Positions 44,884 through 53,908 of a stretch of 64,000 bases of DNA are shown here, piece by piece. The position numbers and the translations under genes were made by a program. The stretch's first letter is position 1. The number at the start of each line of letters is the position of its first letter. A model generated the notes under the pieces. That model saw only the letters and a list, made by a program, of their open reading frames with translations. It was not told the origin of the DNA and ran no database searches. Where the stretch lies: the NCBI RefSeq assembly GCF_004770615.1, contig NZ_RQER01000004.1, positions 372,001-436,000 on the forward strand. The letters are read 5' to 3'. Source of the stretch: Leptospira langatensis. GTDB lineage: Bacteria > Spirochaetota > Leptospiria > Leptospirales > Leptospiraceae.

Positions 44884-45918
44884 ATGAATTCAGAATTTCA
44901 AACATTCGCCGACGTCCTCCAGCGGACAAATCCCGCTTCCAAGGCTCCTGATTTCGATCCTTCTTGGATCGGTAAGTCTCCCCGTTTCTCTGTGGAGGCA
45001 AGTATCATGCAATCCCCTAAGGATAATGTAGTACAACTAACCGCAAATAAAAAGAAAGGTTGGTACCTAGCGGCAGCGGCGGTTCTGTTAGCCGGTATTG
45101 GAGTAGGCACTTTCTTTGCTTTCTCCAAGAAAGAGGCTCCTGTAGCTGAAGGTGTTCTTCTCAAAGCCGCTGTAGTCTTCGTAAAAGGAGACGCTAAATC
45201 CATCAAAGAAGCACCGACCCAATTGCATTTGGGAGATGTCCTCTCCGAAGGCGATAGGATCGTAACCGGCAAGGGTGGATCCATCGACATAGGTCTTACC
45301 GACTCCAGCGTAATCCGCTTAAAGGAGAATTCGGAACTCGTCTTGAAAGGACTTCGTCAAACGGATGCTTCTCAGATCAGACTCTCTTTGGTTTCAGGAC
45401 GTATCTTGAACCTAGTAGAGAAGGAAAAGAAGAACGCGAACTATTTCGTAGATACTCCTACTGTAGTCGCTGCGGTTCGAGGAACTTCCTTCGAAGTAAA
45501 CTCTTCTCCTAAAGAATCTTCCGTTTATGTTGTGGATGGTTCTGTCGAAGTGACTCCTCTTATTCATGACAAGACTCAAAGAGTTTTGAAAATCGGAGGA
45601 TTGATCATCGTTACCGACGAGAAAGTAGAAGTCATCGAAGCTCTTAAAAAGGACACTTTTGTTGAATACGAAGAAATGCGTACCAACTTGAACGGCTTAG
45701 ACAAAGAAGTTTTGGAAACTACTCAAAACCTCAAGTCTGCTAAGACTGAGCAAGAGTTGGAAGAGATCTATGACAAGAGCATCGAACATATCATCATGAA
45801 AGATGGTAGAGAGTTAAGAGGAGTGGTTGTTTCTCAGAAAAAAGGAAAACTGATCGTGCAAACTCTGCAAGGATCTTATATCCTGGATGAGAACTCGGTT
45901 GAAAAGATCCTCTACTAA
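44884..45918 (+). CDS. FecR-domain membrane protein, possible anti-sigma partner
   Basis: A 344-residue protein with a short cytoplasmic N terminus (about 1-58), one membrane helix (59-80, GWYLAAAAVLLAGIGVGTFFAF) and a periplasmic FecR domain (about 95-225): HLGDVLSEGDRIVTGKGG, SSVIRLKENSELVLKG, TPTVVAAVRGTSFEV. The C-terminal end has a beta module IIMKDGRELRGVVVSQKKG. GGAAAGAGG precedes the start. It follows an ECF sigma gene by 165 bases, in the order expected for a sigma/anti-sigma pair, although the cytoplasmic N terminus is not a recognisable zinc anti-sigma domain. A strong terminator follows. Confidence 0.85.
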   Translation: MNSEFQTFADVLQRTNPASKAPDFDPSWIGKSPRFSVEASIMQSPKDNVVQLTANKKKGWYLAAAAVLLAGIGVGTFFAFSKKEAPVAEGVLLKAAVVFVKGDAKSIKEAPTQLHLGDVLSEGDRIVTGKGGSIDIGLTDSSVIRLKENSELVLKGLRQTDASQIRLSLVSGRILNLVEKEKKNANYFVDTPTVVAAVRGTSFEVNSSPKESSVYVVDGSVEVTPLIHDKTQRVLKIGGLIIVTDEKVEVIEALKKDTFVEYEEMRTNLNGLDKEVLETTQNLKSAKTEQELEEIYDKSIEHIIMKDGRELRGVVVSQKKGKLIVQTLQGSYILDENSVEKILY

Positions 45919-45936
45919 GAGAACTTTAAGCCTCCT

Positions 45937-45970
45937 AAAAAAACCCGAGTGGAAACGCTCGGGTTTTTTT
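45937..45970 (+). terminator. Strong intrinsic terminator after the FecR gene
   Basis: Arms CCCGAG and CTCGGG with an 8-base loop, flanked by seven A residues and seven T residues (45937-45970); it would also terminate the convergent DoxX gene. Confidence 0.93.
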
Positions 45971-45992
45971 ATGCCTTCTCAAATCGATCGTT

Positions 45993-46439
45993 TCAAACCG
46001 ACCAATCGGAAAGTTTTCTATCGATAGAAAAAGAACCGGAACCAAAAAAGAATAACGCGAATGCCATGGCAACTGCCAGGATATGATATTCGAAACCTTC
46101 TCCTCCCTTATCGCCGAACCAATTCATAAAAAAACCGTAAGAGGCATGAGTGCTTGCCGCAACGACCAAGGTAACTCCGATCCCGAAAGCCCAGATCCGA
46201 GTGAGAAGGCCCAAGACCAAAGCGATCGTTCCCACAAACTCGAATCCTATCACGAGGACCCCCAAGAAATACGGAGCGCCCAAGGTAGAAGTGAAATAGT
46301 CCATCGCGGTCTCGAATCCGGCCCCATCGAACCAGCCCATCGCCTTCTGAGCGCCATGGGGAAAGATACAGATCGCAAGGCCCAATCTCAGGAACAGAGG
46401 CGCAAGCCCATCTCTCGTTTGTACTAAGGAATAGAACAT
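45993..46439 (-). CDS. DoxX-family inner-membrane protein
   Basis: A 148-residue protein with four predicted membrane helices. DoxX signatures are the N-terminal LFLRLGLAICIFPHGAQKAMGWFDG and the central GVLVIGFEFVGTIALVLGLLTR, with FGIGVTLVVAASTHA. The family is linked to quinone or thiosulfate oxidation in some organisms, but most members have no defined role. ATG 46439 has GGGAG 6 bases upstream and matches the usual start; the open frame continues to 46565 but the extra 42 residues look non-coding. It converges with the FecR gene on a shared hairpin. Confidence 0.85.
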   Translation of the reverse strand: MFYSLVQTRDGLAPLFLRLGLAICIFPHGAQKAMGWFDGAGFETAMDYFTSTLGAPYFLGVLVIGFEFVGTIALVLGLLTRIWAFGIGVTLVVAASTHASYGFFMNWFGDKGGEGFEYHILAVAMAFALFFFGSGSFSIDRKLSDWSV

Positions 46440-46588
46440 AATGGGCTCCCATGGAATCCGAAGAGAGGATCGATTTCCACCTATTTTCGATTCTGACGGA
46501 AGAAGGCCAGGTCCTATCCGGACAAAATAGGTTGTCGAAAGGCCTATTCCCGTAAATTTTGGCATTACGAACGCATCGGAAGGTACCT

Positions 46589-46753
46589 ATGTCTGAAGAG
46601 ACAGCCGAAAAGAAGAACAAAAAGATCAACAAGATGAGCGCTCAGGAGCTAGACCAAGCTCTGAAAGACGCAGTCGAGAAGATGAACGGGGAAACGAGCA
46701 AGTACGTACAACATCTTAAAGCGAGAAAAGAAGAACTCGCTAAAAAGAAGTAA
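46589..46753 (+). CDS. Small Lys/Glu-rich hypothetical protein
   Basis: A 54-residue, highly charged, helical protein (MSEETAEKKNKKINKMSAQ to ARKEELAKKK) with no Cys or membrane segment. AAGG precedes the ATG by 5 bases. The composition is compatible with a nucleic-acid- or ribosome-associated protein or a short coiled coil, but I recognise no family. A GC-rich hairpin without T-run (46775-46796) separates it from the ABC-F gene. The in-frame ATG at 46559 would add ten residues but has no ribosome-binding site. Confidence 0.65.
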   Translation: MSEETAEKKNKKINKMSAQELDQALKDAVEKMNGETSKYVQHLKARKEELAKKK

Positions 46754-46822
46754 GCACTACTTTCCATCCAACGACCCTCCGCGCTCGTGCGGAGGGACAA
46801 CCTCCTCTAATTCCCAGGAACC

Positions 46823-48766
46823 ATGCTCCAGTTCATCGATATAAAGCACAGGTTCGGTAGCTCCACCCTCTTCGAAAAATTCTCCTGGCATATTAAACCC
46901 GGCTCTAAGGTAGCTTTAGTCGGACCGAACGGTTCCGGCAAATCCACTCTATTCAAAATGGCCGTAGGAGAGCTAAACCCAGAAGAAGGTTTAGTCAGTC
47001 GATCCAAACATACCGAGATCTCCTTATTCCAACAGATCCCCGACTTCGATTTCGAAGCAAAGGTGATCGATACTGCATTATCTAAGCATAAACATTATAA
47101 CGAATACATAAAACGCGCCGAGGACATTCACAGAAGAATGGACCAAGTGGACCATGATTCTCCCGAGTTCAATAGCCTTCTCGAAGAACAAAGCGCTTTA
47201 GAAGAATACGCATTCACGTACGGTGTCCATGAATTGGAAGGCAAGGCTAGGCAGATCATTGGCGGTTTAGGCTTTTCTAATGAACAAATGGAAAAGAAGG
47301 TAAAGGAATTCTCCCCTGGCTACCAACACAGATTAGGACTCGCGATTGCGATCCTGAACCCCGGAAATCTTCTTCTTTTGGATGAACCTACAAACCATTT
47401 GGACCATGCGTCCAAGGCATGGCTCGCCGAATATTTAGTGAGCACGAATCGTTCTTTCGTACTAGTAACTCACGATCCTGAATTCCTGAATTCTACTACC
47501 GACACGATCGCGGAACTGAATCCTTCCGGAGTATTGGAATTCAAAGGAACTCTTGAAGATTACTTCGAGCATAAGAACGAACTCTTAGATAAGCTACGCA
47601 TACAATTTAAGAAAGAAGAAGCATATCTCAAGAAGAGAACCGAATGGATCGACAGGTTTAGAGCAAAGGCCACTAAGGCGAAAGCCGTCCAAAGTGCCAT
47701 CAAGCAATTGGAAAAAAGGGACAAGGTCGACGCTCCCGAAGAATCCTTCTGGAATTCTAAAACGGATTACGAATTCAATTATACTCCTTGCGGAAATCTT
47801 TCCTTTAGAATTGAGGATGCGGATTTCTCCTACGAAGCAGGAGGAAAGAATATATTCTCCGGAGCGGAACTCCATGTTTCGAATGGGGATAAGATCGCGA
47901 TCATAGGTCCGAACGGAGCCGGAAAGTCCACTTTCCTCAGATGTGTATTAGGAATTCATAAACTGACCAGAGGAGTCGTAACCTACGGGCCAAAGACCCG
48001 AATAGGATACTTCTCCCAGAACCATCATGAGAATCTGGATCCGGAAAAGACGCTCTTGGAAACTGTACTCTCAGTTTATCCCGATTATCCGGAAGTAGAG
48101 GCAAGAAAGCTTCTAGGTTATTTTTCGTTTACCGACGACAAGGTCTTCAAGAAAGTCGGACTCCTTTCGGGAGGAGAGCAGAGTCGGCTCAGGCTAGCAC
48201 TATTAGTCCGTTTCAGCTCCAATACTCTTTTCTTGGATGAACCAACCAACCACTTGGATCTGGTAGTTCGGGACAATTTAAAGAGAGCCCTGCAAGCATA
48301 TCCTGGTGCGGTCCTAGTAATCTCTCATGATCCTGATTTCTTAAAAGATCTGTGCACTCGAACCGTTTCCGTATCCAACGGAAAGGTCAAGGATCTGAAT
48401 ACGAGCTTCTCGGATTATCTTCGTTTTCCTCCGGAAGAATTGGAAGCAGAGGGAGGAGCGATTAAAACCTACACTCCTGCAGAGAACAACGATGCTAAAG
48501 ACAAGAGCAGATCTCAGAAGAATGCCGATAAAAATCGTATCAAGAAACTGCAAAAAGATATAGAACAGATCGAAGCAAAGATCGCACTCTTAGAAAAGAA
48601 TAAGGCGAATTCGGAAGAACTATTGGCAGATCCGGAATTCTATAAGAAACGCAGTTACCAAATGGAACTGGATACTTATAACGAGACAAAGGCAGAGATT
48701 GCTCGTCTCACCGAGAATTGGGAAAAATTGCAAACTGAAATGGAAAGTCTTACTTCCGCAGTCTAA
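46823..48766 (+). CDS. ABC-F family ATPase
   Basis: A 647-residue soluble protein with two ATPase domains and no membrane part, of the class acting on ribosomes (EttA, Uup and relatives). Domain 1 has Walker A GPNGSGKST (34-42) and Walker B LLLLDEPTNHLD, but a degenerate signature SPGYQHR (164-170). The inter-domain linker contains the typical WIDRFRAKATKAKAVQSAI. Domain 2 has Walker A GPNGAGKST (362-370), a canonical LSGGEQSR (448-455) and Walker B TLFLDEPTNHLD. A C-terminal coiled coil (about 565-640) resembles that of Uup. The exact subfamily is not assignable by eye. It is followed after 29 bases by the rhodanese gene. Confidence 0.9.
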   Translation: MLQFIDIKHRFGSSTLFEKFSWHIKPGSKVALVGPNGSGKSTLFKMAVGELNPEEGLVSRSKHTEISLFQQIPDFDFEAKVIDTALSKHKHYNEYIKRAEDIHRRMDQVDHDSPEFNSLLEEQSALEEYAFTYGVHELEGKARQIIGGLGFSNEQMEKKVKEFSPGYQHRLGLAIAILNPGNLLLLDEPTNHLDHASKAWLAEYLVSTNRSFVLVTHDPEFLNSTTDTIAELNPSGVLEFKGTLEDYFEHKNELLDKLRIQFKKEEAYLKKRTEWIDRFRAKATKAKAVQSAIKQLEKRDKVDAPEESFWNSKTDYEFNYTPCGNLSFRIEDADFSYEAGGKNIFSGAELHVSNGDKIAIIGPNGAGKSTFLRCVLGIHKLTRGVVTYGPKTRIGYFSQNHHENLDPEKTLLETVLSVYPDYPEVEARKLLGYFSFTDDKVFKKVGLLSGGEQSRLRLALLVRFSSNTLFLDEPTNHLDLVVRDNLKRALQAYPGAVLVISHDPDFLKDLCTRTVSVSNGKVKDLNTSFSDYLRFPPEELEAEGGAIKTYTPAENNDAKDKSRSQKNADKNRIKKLQKDIEQIEAKIALLEKNKANSEELLADPEFYKKRSYQMELDTYNETKAEIARLTENWEKLQTEMESLTSAV

Positions 48767-48795
48767 GAAACAGAAATTATTATAAGGAAACCTGA

Positions 48796-49131
48796 ATGGA
48801 TCCAAAGGAACTCAAAGCCAGACTAGACGCAAGAAGCTCAGGAAAAGACGACTTCTATTTATTAGATGTGCGTAATCCGAACGAACAAGAGATCAGTATC
48901 ATCAAAGGAACAGATCTACTCATTCCTGTTTCAGAACTTCCGACTAGAATATCCGAACTGGATTCTTGGAAAAACGCAGGCAAGGATATCATCGTATATT
49001 GCCGCTCCGGAGCAAGATCCGGGAACGCATGCGGATTCATGAAGTCCTCCGGATTTACCAAAATATTCAATTTAGAAGGCGGGATCCTTCTCTATTCGGA
49101 CGAAGTCGATCCTTCTCTTGCAAAATACTGA
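48796..49131 (+). CDS. Rhodanese-domain protein
   Basis: A 111-residue single rhodanese domain: DFYLLDVRNPNEQEIS, IPVSELPTRISEL and the active-site loop YCRSGARSG with Cys69. The family transfers sulfane sulfur or serves in redox/sulfur signalling. A GGAAA site precedes the ATG. It probably shares the ABC-F transcript and ends 5 bases before the stop of the convergent hydrolase gene. The physiological donor and acceptor are unknown. Confidence 0.9.
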   Translation: MDPKELKARLDARSSGKDDFYLLDVRNPNEQEISIIKGTDLLIPVSELPTRISELDSWKNAGKDIIVYCRSGARSGNACGFMKSSGFTKIFNLEGGILLYSDEVDPSLAKY

Positions 49132-49136
49132 TCGAT

Positions 49137-50060
49137 CTATTTAGACAAGAAACTAGAGATAACCGGAAGCACTTGCTCCGGTTGTTCTATATGCGGTAAG
49201 TGTCCGCAGTCCTTCACTAATACAAACTCAGACTTTAATAGATCTTTTACATAGACACCCGTTTCAAGAGGAGTCGTATGATCCTGATCTCCCCAGAATA
49301 CCAATACTTGCTTATTCGTCGCGGCCAGGCCTTCGAAATGAGGTCTTGGATCCTTTGAGATCAGATTCCTAAGAGTAGAGAGAATAGCCCGTCCAAAGCC
49401 GTAAAAGCTCATCTGCATTTCGTATTTTTCCACCCAGCCTTTTGGCACCTTGGAAGGATTCACGAAGTCTCCCGCGATCCCTTTCGGCAAGGTAGGAAGA
49501 AAGATCACAGTGTTCAAATATTCCCCGAGAAAAGGAACCGCCAAAGGAAAGATGCCTGCCTTTGCAGTAAAAGGGTCCAAGAGCACTACCTTCTTCACAC
49601 GTTCCGGATTCTTGGCCACATAGGAAGCAACGATCGGACCTCCCATGGAAAGTCCCATAATATCAAAAGGTCCATCTATATGCAGAAAATTTAATAGATC
49701 TTGGATCTGAGAACGGAATAGATCTATATCGTACACAATGTCTGGACGATCCGAATAACCTCTTCCAAAGAGATCGAATCTAAGCACTCTATATCCTTCT
49801 GTAATTAGAAGCTTTTGGACTGGATCCCAAATAAAATATGGAGTGGAAAAACCGTGAACAAGAACGACTAGTTTTCCTTTTTCAGGACCGGAGAGTTCGT
49901 AATGAGTTAAGCCTTGGGGAAGCCGAGCGTAATTCCCACTCTCGGCCCCTGCTCGAACGGAATCGTTTAATTCCACCTTCTCCTTTGATCTTACAAAAGG
50001 AAGGATGGATAGAAGAAGAAGTAAAAGAACGACTCCGCTGAGGAGAAGTTTTTGTCTCAT
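49137..50060 (-). CDS. Membrane-anchored alpha/beta hydrolase
   Basis: A 307-residue serine hydrolase. An N-terminal hydrophobic helix (about 5-24, LLLSGVVLLLLLLSILPFV) suggests a signal anchor. The fold follows: VVLVHGFSTPYFIWDPV (oxyanion region), nucleophile Ser138 in GLSMGG, and the acid/His end in VLVFWGDQDHTTP and DCGHLPHIEQPEQV. Its ATG overlaps the stop of the TetR gene (TCAT on the + strand), so the pair forms an operon in which the regulator is first. The substrate is unknown; lipase or esterase activity is a family-based guess. Confidence 0.87.
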   Translation of the reverse strand: MRQKLLLSGVVLLLLLLSILPFVRSKEKVELNDSVRAGAESGNYARLPQGLTHYELSGPEKGKLVVLVHGFSTPYFIWDPVQKLLITEGYRVLRFDLFGRGYSDRPDIVYDIDLFRSQIQDLLNFLHIDGPFDIMGLSMGGPIVASYVAKNPERVKKVVLLDPFTAKAGIFPLAVPFLGEYLNTVIFLPTLPKGIAGDFVNPSKVPKGWVEKYEMQMSFYGFGRAILSTLRNLISKDPRPHFEGLAATNKQVLVFWGDQDHTTPLETGVYVKDLLKSEFVLVKDCGHLPHIEQPEQVLPVISSFLSK

Positions 50061-50671
50061 TCTACGTCTAAGAGAATTTTACGGAAGAACAGAAAGCCTT
50101 CGTCCAAAGGATCGCCCATGCCTCTCTTTTTGAGCATGCCGGTCATATCCAGAACGATGATACCATACATCCAAGAATACATGGTCCTTGCAAGAGAAGG
50201 ATAATCTTCTTCTTTGATACGGAACTCTTTGGATCTAACTCCGGCGCGGATGGTTTCGAGGAAAACACGATAACTGGTAGGGAGTTTCGGAAATGCCTTA
50301 CGATGCATATGGCCATGGACCGTATTGAACATAACCTTATGAAGTTCTTGGTTATGCCCGGAAAAATCATAATACGCACGAGCGATCAAGGTTAGTTTTT
50401 CGTAGCAATTCTTTCCGTTCAGACGAGCCGCTCTAAGGGTCTCCGTCAACTGAGCCTCTCCCTGAGAGATAATGATCTTTATAATATCTTGTTGGCTCTT
50501 AAAGTGAGAATAAGGGCTTGCGACGCTACAATCCAATTTTTCGGCTATCCTTCTCATGGATAAGCCATCGATTCCTTCTTCGTTCAGAATATCCAAGGCC
50601 GCTTGGACGATGGACTCCTTGTTTAAGCTATTACGAGTACGTCTTCTGGGACGTGTTGCTACTGCAGTCAT
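50057..50671 (-). CDS. TetR-family transcriptional regulator 3
   Basis: A 204-residue regulator. After an Arg-rich N terminus the helix-turn-helix reads SIVQAALDILNEEGIDG, MRRIAEKLDCSVASPYSHFKSQQDI. The C-terminal half matches the TetR_C pattern seen in several lipid-related regulators (YYDFSGHNQELHKVMFN, YSWMYGIIVLDMTGML). It overlaps the hydrolase gene downstream by 4 bases and is divergent from the decarboxylase-like gene at 50831, so it may control either side. No clear palindrome was found between 50672 and 50830. Confidence 0.87.
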   Translation of the reverse strand: MTAVATRPRRRTRNSLNKESIVQAALDILNEEGIDGLSMRRIAEKLDCSVASPYSHFKSQQDIIKIIISQGEAQLTETLRAARLNGKNCYEKLTLIARAYYDFSGHNQELHKVMFNTVHGHMHRKAFPKLPTSYRVFLETIRAGVRSKEFRIKEEDYPSLARTMYSWMYGIIVLDMTGMLKKRGMGDPLDEGFLFFRKILLDVE

Positions 50672-50830
50672 ATACTTTTTGCCTTAGGGGACATTTTAAA
50701 CCCAAAGGGCCTAAAGATCATCCCCAAATGTCCAGTTATCCTAAAAATGGGGAAGATGTTCAAGAGTTTCCTTTTCAAATTCGGGGTTTTTCACAGGAAT
50801 GGTACAAAAAAGAAAGAAACGGATCATCCG

Positions 50831-51583
50831 ATGAAAGCAAGTCCTGCAACCAAGGCTAAGCCAAAGAAGAAAGCCTCAAAATCGGCACTCAAATCTCCCA
50901 AAAAAGCCATAGATACCGGAAGCAAATCCGCCTCCTCAAAGAGACATTATCCTGCCCCCTGGTCCTTAACAGGAGAAGGATTCTTATTCCCCTTATTCGG
51001 AAAAAAATCCTATAACGCCGAAATGGCATTCTTAGACGAAGAAGATAGAAAGTCCTACAAGGGAGGACTAGGCTCCTTGATGCTTGTGAACTATGAAAGA
51101 TCCGATGTAGGACCGTATTACGAACTTTTATATATTCCAGGAAACTTCGAACATAAGGGCAAAAATTACAAAAGGATCACTCGCATCTTCGTATCCAGTC
51201 AAACTTCCGTAGAAGAAGGCATCCTAAATTGGGCCATTCCGAAAGAAAGAGCGGACTTCGTTTGGAAGAAGGAAGGATCTCTTACTAAGATAGAAGTCTC
51301 CCGCAACGGAAAGACATTCTTCAAAATAAAAATGCGATCCTTGGGTTTTGGATTTCCTGTAAGCACATCCATTCTACCATATGTTCTCTTACAAAAACAA
51401 GAAGATGGGACCAAGCTTAGCACTGCGTTCATCGGAAAAGGAAAGGGCAAGTTCTGCAGGATCGAATCCGTTTGGTCGGACGAGACAGTATTCCCTGACT
51501 TTATCAAGGGCGGAGGTTTCAAAACCGGCGTCTCCGCGGATCCATTCGACCTGGTCTTTCCAGTCGCGGAAAAAGTGGATTAA
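50831..51583 (+). CDS. Acetoacetate-decarboxylase-like protein
   Basis: A 250-residue protein. After a Lys/Ser-rich N terminus (about 1-45) the sequence follows the ADC fold: GEGFLFPLFGKKSYN, VNYERSDVGPYYELLYIPG, FVSSQTSVEEGILNWAIPKERADFVW. The last motif aligns with the active-site segment PKK of acetoacetate decarboxylase; Lys138 is kept but the second Lys is Glu139, so decarboxylase activity is uncertain. I chose ATG 50831; the frame extends upstream to 50747 without a better start. It lies 51 bases before a thiolase gene, whose product makes acetoacetyl-CoA, but no CoA transferase is nearby. Confidence 0.68.
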   Translation: MKASPATKAKPKKKASKSALKSPKKAIDTGSKSASSKRHYPAPWSLTGEGFLFPLFGKKSYNAEMAFLDEEDRKSYKGGLGSLMLVNYERSDVGPYYELLYIPGNFEHKGKNYKRITRIFVSSQTSVEEGILNWAIPKERADFVWKKEGSLTKIEVSRNGKTFFKIKMRSLGFGFPVSTSILPYVLLQKQEDGTKLSTAFIGKGKGKFCRIESVWSDETVFPDFIKGGGFKTGVSADPFDLVFPVAEKVD

Positions 51584-51634
51584 AATCTATCAAAATATCA
51601 TATTAAATAAATCGAATATTAGGACAGGATAATT

Positions 51635-52816
51635 ATGGAAGAAGCGGTCATACTAGACGGAATACGGACCCCATTCGGGAATTTCGGTGGGACATTAAAG
51701 GACGTAAGCGCCGTTGATCTAGGAGTATTGGTCTCCAAATCACTTTTGGAAAGAACAGGGGTCAATCCTGCCAATATAGGAGAATCCATTTTCGGGAATG
51801 TGGTTCCTACCGGAAAAGAAGCCATCTATTTAGCCAGACATATAGGATTAAAAACAGGATTGCCTATTACAGTTCCGGCTCTTACACTCAATCGTCTTTG
51901 CGGTTCCGGAATGGAAGCGATCATCCAAGCTGCCAAAAAGATCTACTTAGGAGAAAGCGAAGCTGTTCTCGCGGGCGGCTCCGAATCCATGAGCAATGCT
52001 CCGTATGTTGTGCGTAACGCAAGATGGGGTATCAAATACGGTTCCGCAGAATTCGAGGATTCTTTAGAGCAAGGTCTCACCGACCAGTATGTTGGCCTGA
52101 TCATGGGAGCCACTGCTGAAAATCTGGCGGACCAGTACAAGATCAGCAGAGCCGAGCAGGATGAGTGGGCAGGGATCTCCCAAACCAGAGCCGAAAAAGC
52201 GACGGTCGAAGGCAGATTGAAAGAAGAGATCCTTCCGGTTACTGTAGGAGGCAAGAAGCCTGTTACATTAGAAAAAGATGAATTTATTAAGGGAGCTTCT
52301 TCCATCGAAAAACTGGGAGGACTTCGTCCTGCGTTTAGAGAAGGTGGAACGGTTACTGCCGGGAATGCGTCCGGACTGAATGACGGAGCGGCTGCTACTA
52401 TCGTAACTTCTGCTTCTTATGCCAAGAAAATCGGAAAGAAACCTTTGGCAATCATCCGAGGATACGGACATGCAGGCTGCGATCCTGCGAAAATGGGAAT
52501 AGGACCCGCTCTTGCAATCCCTATCGCTCTTAAAAAAGCGGGACTCAAACTCTCCGACATGAGCCTAGTAGAAGTCAATGAAGCATTTGCGGCTCAGTAT
52601 CTTGCAGTCCAAAAAGAATTGGGACTGAATCCGGAGATCACCAATGTAAACGGTGGAGCGGTAGCGATCGGACACCCGCTGGGAGCGAGTGGAGCCAGAG
52701 TGACAATCACCCTAGCTTATGAACTCAGACGCAGAAAGGCAAAATACGGAGTCGCCTCACTCTGTATAGGCGGCGGTCAAGGGATCGCTTTGATCCTGGA
52801 AAATCCGGAAGCTTAA
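51635..52816 (+). CDS. Acetyl-CoA acetyltransferase (thiolase)
   Basis: A 393-residue thiolase. The acyl-accepting Cys89 lies in [10 protein letters not shown], with His347 in [14 protein letters not shown] and Cys377 in LCIGGGQG; all three catalytic residues are present. Family members either condense two acetyl-CoA (biosynthetic) or cleave 3-ketoacyl-CoA in beta-oxidation. Length and motifs fit both. AGGACAGGA lies upstream of ATG 51635. In Leptospira, which uses fatty acids as carbon source, a beta-oxidation role is plausible; the adjacent ADC-like gene could instead point to acetoacetyl-CoA metabolism. Confidence 0.92.
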   Translation: MEEAVILDGIRTPFGNFGGTLKDVSAVDLGVLVSKSLLERTGVNPANIGESIFGNVVPTGKEAIYLARHIGLKTGLPITVPALTLNRLCGSGMEAIIQAAKKIYLGESEAVLAGGSESMSNAPYVVRNARWGIKYGSAEFEDSLEQGLTDQYVGLIMGATAENLADQYKISRAEQDEWAGISQTRAEKATVEGRLKEEILPVTVGGKKPVTLEKDEFIKGASSIEKLGGLRPAFREGGTVTAGNASGLNDGAAATIVTSASYAKKIGKKPLAIIRGYGHAGCDPAKMGIGPALAIPIALKKAGLKLSDMSLVEVNEAFAAQYLAVQKELGLNPEITNVNGGAVAIGHPLGASGARVTITLAYELRRRKAKYGVASLCIGGGQGIALILENPEA

Positions 52817-52828
52817 TTTTCAAAAAAA

Positions 52829-52864
52829 ACTCGGTCCTGGCGTTTCTCACGAACAGGACCGAGT
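52829..52864. terminator. Hairpin between convergent thiolase and monooxygenase genes
   Basis: Arms ACTCGGTCCTG (52829-52839) and CAGGACCGAGT (52854-52864) with a 14-base loop. An A-run on the left side gives a T-run for the - strand transcript; the + strand side lacks a T-run but the 11-base stem is strong. Confidence 0.82.
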
Positions 52865-52897
52865 CCATCTCAGTTCCAAATTCACGATCTGTATTTA

Positions 52898-53905
52898 TTA
52901 CCGTTTTTCCAGCTCGAAAGCTTCTGCAAGAAGTTCGTAAGAGCGGAGCCTATCCTTAAAATCGTACGTAATTGTGGAGACCACGACCTCGTCTATTTCG
53001 TATTCTTCGGTCATCTCCAGAATCCTATTCTTTACTACCTCGGGTGTTCCCGCAATCATTCTTCCGCGATTATGAAGAAGTCGGACCCTTTCATAGTCTG
53101 AATAGACGTAGGGCTTTATCTCTTCATACGAAAGAATTCCCTCACTGATCCCTTTTTCAATATTGAGAAGCTGCCTGTCCATAATGGCTTGCATTTCTTC
53201 TGCTTTTTCTTTTGTTTCCGCGCAGAGTACGAAAATGCCCACGCTCGCTCTCGGCGCTTGTAACGCTTCCGAAGGCTGAAATCTATCCTTGTACGCCTTG
53301 ATGCTTGCGTATCCTCCAGTAGGATTGATGAACTGAGCGAAGGACAGGGCCATTCCAAAATGAGCTGCAATGAGAGCACTCTCCCCGCTAGACGTTAGGA
53401 TCCACATTTCAGGAACAGTTTCACAAACAGGAATCGCCTTCACCTTGGTTTGGATGGAATCCGGCTCCGCGTTATCCGTTAAGAAGTCTTTCAGATCGAT
53501 CAGTTGCTGTACAAAATCATTTTGAACAAAACTATTAGAAGGATTTAATATGGCTGCGGTCAGTCTATCTCCTCCTGGTGCTCTGCCTAATCCAAGATCT
53601 ATTCTTCCTGGAAACAAAGTCTCGAGCATTCTAAAATTCTCCGCAACTTTCAGGGAACTATGATTGGGGAGCATGATCCCGCCGGAGCCTACTCGAATTC
53701 CTTTGGTTTCTCCCGCCAAATGAGAGATCAAGACTTCCGGAGAAGATCCAGCCAGTCCAAGGATATTATGATGCTCCGACACCCAATACCGAGTGTAGCC
53801 CAAACGATCGGCAAGTTTTGCAAGCTCTATTGTTTCCTGGACCGCTTGGAAGGCAGTCCCTCCTTTTCGGATCGGAGATTGGTCTAAGACGCTAAGTTGG
53901 ATCAT
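52898..53905 (-). CDS. Luciferase-like (LLM) flavin-dependent oxidoreductase
   Basis: A 335-residue F420/FMN-type monooxygenase of the MsnO8-like branch: SVLDQSPIRKGGTAFQAVQE, ADRLGYTRYWVSEHHN, RVGSGGIMLPNHSSLKVAE, PGRIDLGLGRAPGGD and IAGTPEVVKNRILEM. These are TIM-barrel oxidoreductases of broad specificity; the substrate cannot be predicted. It is 3 bases downstream of the SDR gene and probably co-transcribed with it. Confidence 0.88.
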   Translation of the reverse strand: MIQLSVLDQSPIRKGGTAFQAVQETIELAKLADRLGYTRYWVSEHHNILGLAGSSPEVLISHLAGETKGIRVGSGGIMLPNHSSLKVAENFRMLETLFPGRIDLGLGRAPGGDRLTAAILNPSNSFVQNDFVQQLIDLKDFLTDNAEPDSIQTKVKAIPVCETVPEMWILTSSGESALIAAHFGMALSFAQFINPTGGYASIKAYKDRFQPSEALQAPRASVGIFVLCAETKEKAEEMQAIMDRQLLNIEKGISEGILSYEEIKPYVYSDYERVRLLHNRGRMIAGTPEVVKNRILEMTEEYEIDEVVVSTITYDFKDRLRSYELLAEAFELEKR

Positions 53906-53908
53906 ACT

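Noticed and set aside
46775..46796. GC-rich hairpin (CCCTCCGC/GCGGAGGG) called as terminator
   Set aside because: No T-run follows, so intrinsic termination is not supported; it may be an mRNA structure.
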